34,155 nucleotides of DNA from Planctomycetota bacterium (lineage in GTDB: Bacteria; Planctomycetota; UBA1135): NCBI GenBank assembly GCA_030748415.1, contig JASMMA010000019.1:1-34155 (forward strand), read 5' to 3'. This document shows, one piece after another, positions 32,325-34,155 of the stretch. A model generated the notes under the pieces. It was not told the DNA's origin. It saw only the letters and a list, made by a program, of their open reading frames with translations, and made no database searches. How positions within the stretch are numbered: position 1 is the stretch's first letter; each line of letters opens with the position of its first letter. The position numbers and the translations under genes were made by a program.

Positions 32325-33708
32325 ATTCCCAAGTCTCACGATTTAGTTCTGGCTCAAGTGCGCCAAAATCTTCCATGAGCACTTGAAGTAGTTCCCGAAG
32401 TGAAAAATTACCAACGGGCTTGGAGCCAGCACTGAAGTTTGCAGGACAACGGAGAATGAGGGGGATAGAGCCGCTTCTAGAATCCAAGGAAGAGCCGCAG
32501 ATAACAATATTTGTATTCTCCAGCAAATCAAGGTGGGCAAGAGAATCTAATAGGTCCCGTATTGCTTGGTCAATTTCTAGGATTTCAGCATCGCGTAAGG
32601 CAAGGGCTGCAATTGGGTTTGGTGGAGTAGCCCAAGCTTCTTTCGCTGTGGTTCCTTCGGGGAGGAAGTGAGATTCCAGTTCAAGTGGAGGGTGGTGGGG
32701 TGGGCTTGCCGACCCCAATTCCAGAGAAACAAAGAATGGGGAATCTTGGGGAGAGCGCTTGGTCAGCCAAGCGATTACATGGTTCACTGCAGTGGAGGGC
32801 CGATTTCGCGAACTCTGTCCCCAGTGCAAAATTCGAGCCCGAAGTTTGGGGACAAAGAGAGTTTGTCTGAGACTTGAACGAGAGAGGTCAGTAAAACGAG
32901 AAAAACCTGGGAGAGTTTTCTGGGGATCCCCATGTGAGTGACCCACAAGCGTCCCATATGTGGACCAGCCACCCGCTCTTAAATTGACCGCAACATGTGA
33001 GGCAATCTCATTTGTTGCAATGGAAGGGGTTGCGGGTGAGGTTGAGGTTGCATTTGCAAAGAGGACACCTTCTGATGCGATGCGGTCAATGGTGGGGGTT
33101 GTGTTACGGATATAGCCAAAACATGAAACGGAATCTTGGTTCACGCCCGGCAATTGAATGAGTACCAAATTTTGATTCAGTGTTCTTGATGGGAAAGGTT
33201 GCCTCCCACTTGGGCCAGCGTATGGCCCAGGGATAGAAGGGGAAACCCAAGCAAGGGCTGCGCTAAGAAGCAGAGCAGTTAAACCAATCGCGGTGGAAAG
33301 GGGAGAAAACAAGGTGGCAATCATCCAGCCTAGAGCAGAGCGAGTGACGAGCCGGAGTGCTTGGTGTGCTAGGAGGGCGCACCCAGTCACAATTCCCAAA
33401 CGAACTGCTGGATCGCCATGGGTGTCTAAAATAAGAACAGTGCATGCTCCTCCAAGAAAAATCAGAACTGCAAGCTGAAGGCCAGGGTGGTGGCTTCGGT
33501 CCTTGCGCCGAGTAAGAACCGGGGAAACAATAAAAGCGCCCCAGCCCAGTGCGGCTCCTGCGAAGAGGTAAACGGGAAGGATTGAAGCCCAAACATTTGG
33601 ATCAAAATGGTGGGGGTGTTGGCCCCACGCCATAATTAATTCAATAGCTCCAGCAAAACCTGCAAGAACGGCTCCCAGCCCAAGTGAATGGAGTACCTTT
33701 CGAAACAT
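32314..33708 (-). CDS. Membrane protein with degenerate sulfatase-like domain
   Basis: A 464-residue protein. The first 160 residues hold about five membrane helices. From about residue 180 the sequence follows the alkaline-phosphatase/sulfatase fold: NLVLIQLPGVNQDSVSCFGY, then TTPTIDRIASEGVLFANATSTSPATPSIAT. In active enzymes this reads NVVLIxxDxxRADxLSCYGY...NxxSTSPxTxPSHAS. Here the metal-binding first Asp is gone (QLPGV), and the late DHG motif is replaced by CGSSLDSRSG, so it is likely a pseudoenzyme or strongly diverged phosphotransferase. The domain would face the periplasm. The ATG at 33708 lies 2 nt after the stop of the upstream 113-aa gene, which fits an operon; an in-frame TTG at 33726 is less likely. 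Confidence 0.7.
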   Translation of the reverse strand: MFRKVLHSLGLGAVLAGFAGAIELIMAWGQHPHHFDPNVWASILPVYLFAGAALGWGAFIVSPVLTRRKDRSHHPGLQLAVLIFLGGACTVLILDTHGDPAVRLGIVTGCALLAHQALRLVTRSALGWMIATLFSPLSTAIGLTALLLSAALAWVSPSIPGPYAGPSGRQPFPSRTLNQNLVLIQLPGVNQDSVSCFGYIRNTTPTIDRIASEGVLFANATSTSPATPSIATNEIASHVAVNLRAGGWSTYGTLVGHSHGDPQKTLPGFSRFTDLSRSSLRQTLFVPKLRARILHWGQSSRNRPSTAVNHVIAWLTKRSPQDSPFFVSLELGSASPPHHPPLELESHFLPEGTTAKEAWATPPNPIAALALRDAEILEIDQAIRDLLDSLAHLDLLENTNIVICGSSLDSRSGSIPLILRCPANFSAGSKPVGNFSLRELLQVLMEDFGALEPELNRETWEFRR

Positions 33709-33710
33709 TC

Positions 33711-34052
33711 TCAGTCTGTGTCCCAAGCAATGTGTAGCCGTTCGCCATCACTCTCCCCATAGATTCGAAATGGATCCCAGTAAGTGTCCAGTTCGGAGAT
33801 TGCGGAGCGGAGCTTAGAGAGAACCAATCCCTGGGCAAACCCACCGCCATCAAGGGAGAAGCGTGAGAAGACAAGTTGACCAGGTGAACTGGCGTAATCG
33901 GCAAGAAGGTGAACCTCTCCAACTAAGGGAGCGGCAACATGAAGCCGGCCCCTCCCCTGGTCGAGCTCCAACCGGAGAATTTTTGCCCCTTTGAGTTTTT
34001 TAGCCAGAGCAGTTTCTAGGTCTAGAAGGGGAATCTTGATGGCAACATCCAC
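33711..34052 (-). CDS. Small uncharacterised protein upstream of the sulfatase-like gene
   Basis: A 113-residue protein without signal or membrane helices. It has alternating strands (AKILRLELDQGRGRLHVAAPLVGEVHLLADY, GQLVFSRFSLDGGG) and a helix (SKLRSAISELDTYWDPF); family unknown. The start is GTG 34052, behind TACAAT with a 5-nt gap and no Shine-Dalgarno. The same frame stays open for about 10 more codons up to a TAG just before a ten-G run, so a frameshift at that run could extend the protein. Cotranscribed with the sulfatase-like gene. Confidence 0.5.
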   Translation of the reverse strand: MDVAIKIPLLDLETALAKKLKGAKILRLELDQGRGRLHVAAPLVGEVHLLADYASSPGQLVFSRFSLDGGGFAQGLVLSKLRSAISELDTYWDPFRIYGESDGERLHIAWDTD

Positions 34053-34057
34053 GCCAG

Positions 34058-34063
34058 ATTGTA
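34058..34063 (-). promoter_or_regulatory. Possible -10 element of the 113-aa gene
   Basis: TACAAT on the minus strand, 5 nt before the GTG at 34052. Confidence 0.35.
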
Positions 34064-34073
34064 GCCGGGAGGT

Positions 34074-34083
34074 CCCCCCCCCC
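34074..34083. repeat. Ten-base G/C homopolymer
   Basis: Ten C on the plus strand (ten G on the minus strand) about 21 nt upstream of the GTG start of the 113-aa gene, between its -10-like box and an inverted repeat. Confidence 0.9.
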
Positions 34084-34090
34084 TAGACAC

Positions 34091-34110
34091 TGACCCCAAA
34101 CATTGGGTCA
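34091..34110. repeat. Inverted repeat near the right edge
   Basis: TGACCCCAA and TTGGGTCA are near-complementary arms around ACA. It lies in the promoter region of the 113-aa gene and could be an operator. The remaining 45 bp to the edge show no recognisable gene. Confidence 0.4.
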
Positions 34111-34155
34111 CAAAGTCCCAAAAATAGGAAAGCGGAAAAAGCGAAACTTCAACAA

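Noticed and set aside
1-34155. CRISPR arrays, insertion sequences, prophage genes or attachment sites
   Set aside because: No regularly spaced repeats, transposase, integrase or structural phage genes were seen; the tRNA 3' end has no nearby integrase or repeated copy in the window.

Overview
The window reads as a compact bacterial chromosome segment of intermediate GC, with about 29 protein genes, one tRNA gene and a few decayed or regulatory elements. No phage, insertion sequence or CRISPR array is visible. The gene set suggests the PVC superphylum, most likely Planctomycetota: an animal-type adenylosuccinate lyase, a gluzincin-like secreted protein, NYN and Myb/SANT-like proteins, a seven-iron ferredoxin and many lipoproteins. 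This placement is an inference from gene families and needs a phylogeny.

Layout. (1) 1-3834 (+): the 3' end of an aspartylglucosaminidase-type asparaginase, then hydantoinase/oxoprolinase subunits A and B, overlapping by 4 bp. (2) 3887-6755 (-): a NYN-domain protein, then a secreted gluzincin-like protein and a PpiC-like lipoprotein overlapping by 4 bp. (3) 6824-10206 (+): a second, larger SurA/PpiC-like lipoprotein and an MsbA-type ABC exporter. (4) 10203-11386 (-): ispD-ispF of the MEP isoprenoid pathway. (5) 11415-15964 (+): ruvC, an unknown gene, a ComEA-like helix-hairpin-helix protein, nadC, a VanZ-like protein and purB. (6) 15961-17445 (-): a remnant resembling the end of a MscS channel, a small unknown gene and a striking Cys/Met-rich repeat protein. 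(7) 17545-19559 (+): a sugar-phosphate-isomerase-like TIM barrel, a DHH phosphoesterase and tRNA-Gly(GCC). (8) 19618-19884 (-): ferredoxin. (9) 20066-32324 (+): plsY-gpsA, an active/inactive M16 peptidase pair, an M3 oligopeptidase, an ApaH/PrpE-like phosphatase, glyS, ptsI, a four-repeat Myb/SANT-like protein and a small membrane protein. (10) 32314-34052 (-): a membrane protein with a degenerate sulfatase-like domain and a small unknown gene.

Regulation. Many genes are coupled by ATGA, GTGA or TTGA overlaps. Several first genes lack a Shine-Dalgarno site and instead carry a TAGAAT-like -10 element 5-9 nt before the start codon, suggesting leaderless transcripts. The clearest case is the 28-bp ispD/ruvC divergent spacer, which holds exactly two back-to-back -10 boxes, each 6 nt from its start codon. 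The tRNA gene and the ferredoxin gene have ordinary sigma70-like promoters and share one terminator hairpin.

The best candidates for something undescribed are the secreted Cys/Met-rich coiled-coil protein (16468-17445), the four-repeat Myb/SANT-like protein (31192-31920) and the leaderless promoter architecture. Several proteins with altered catalytic residues (NYN, gluzincin-like, sulfatase-like, second M16, NadC) also deserve checking.
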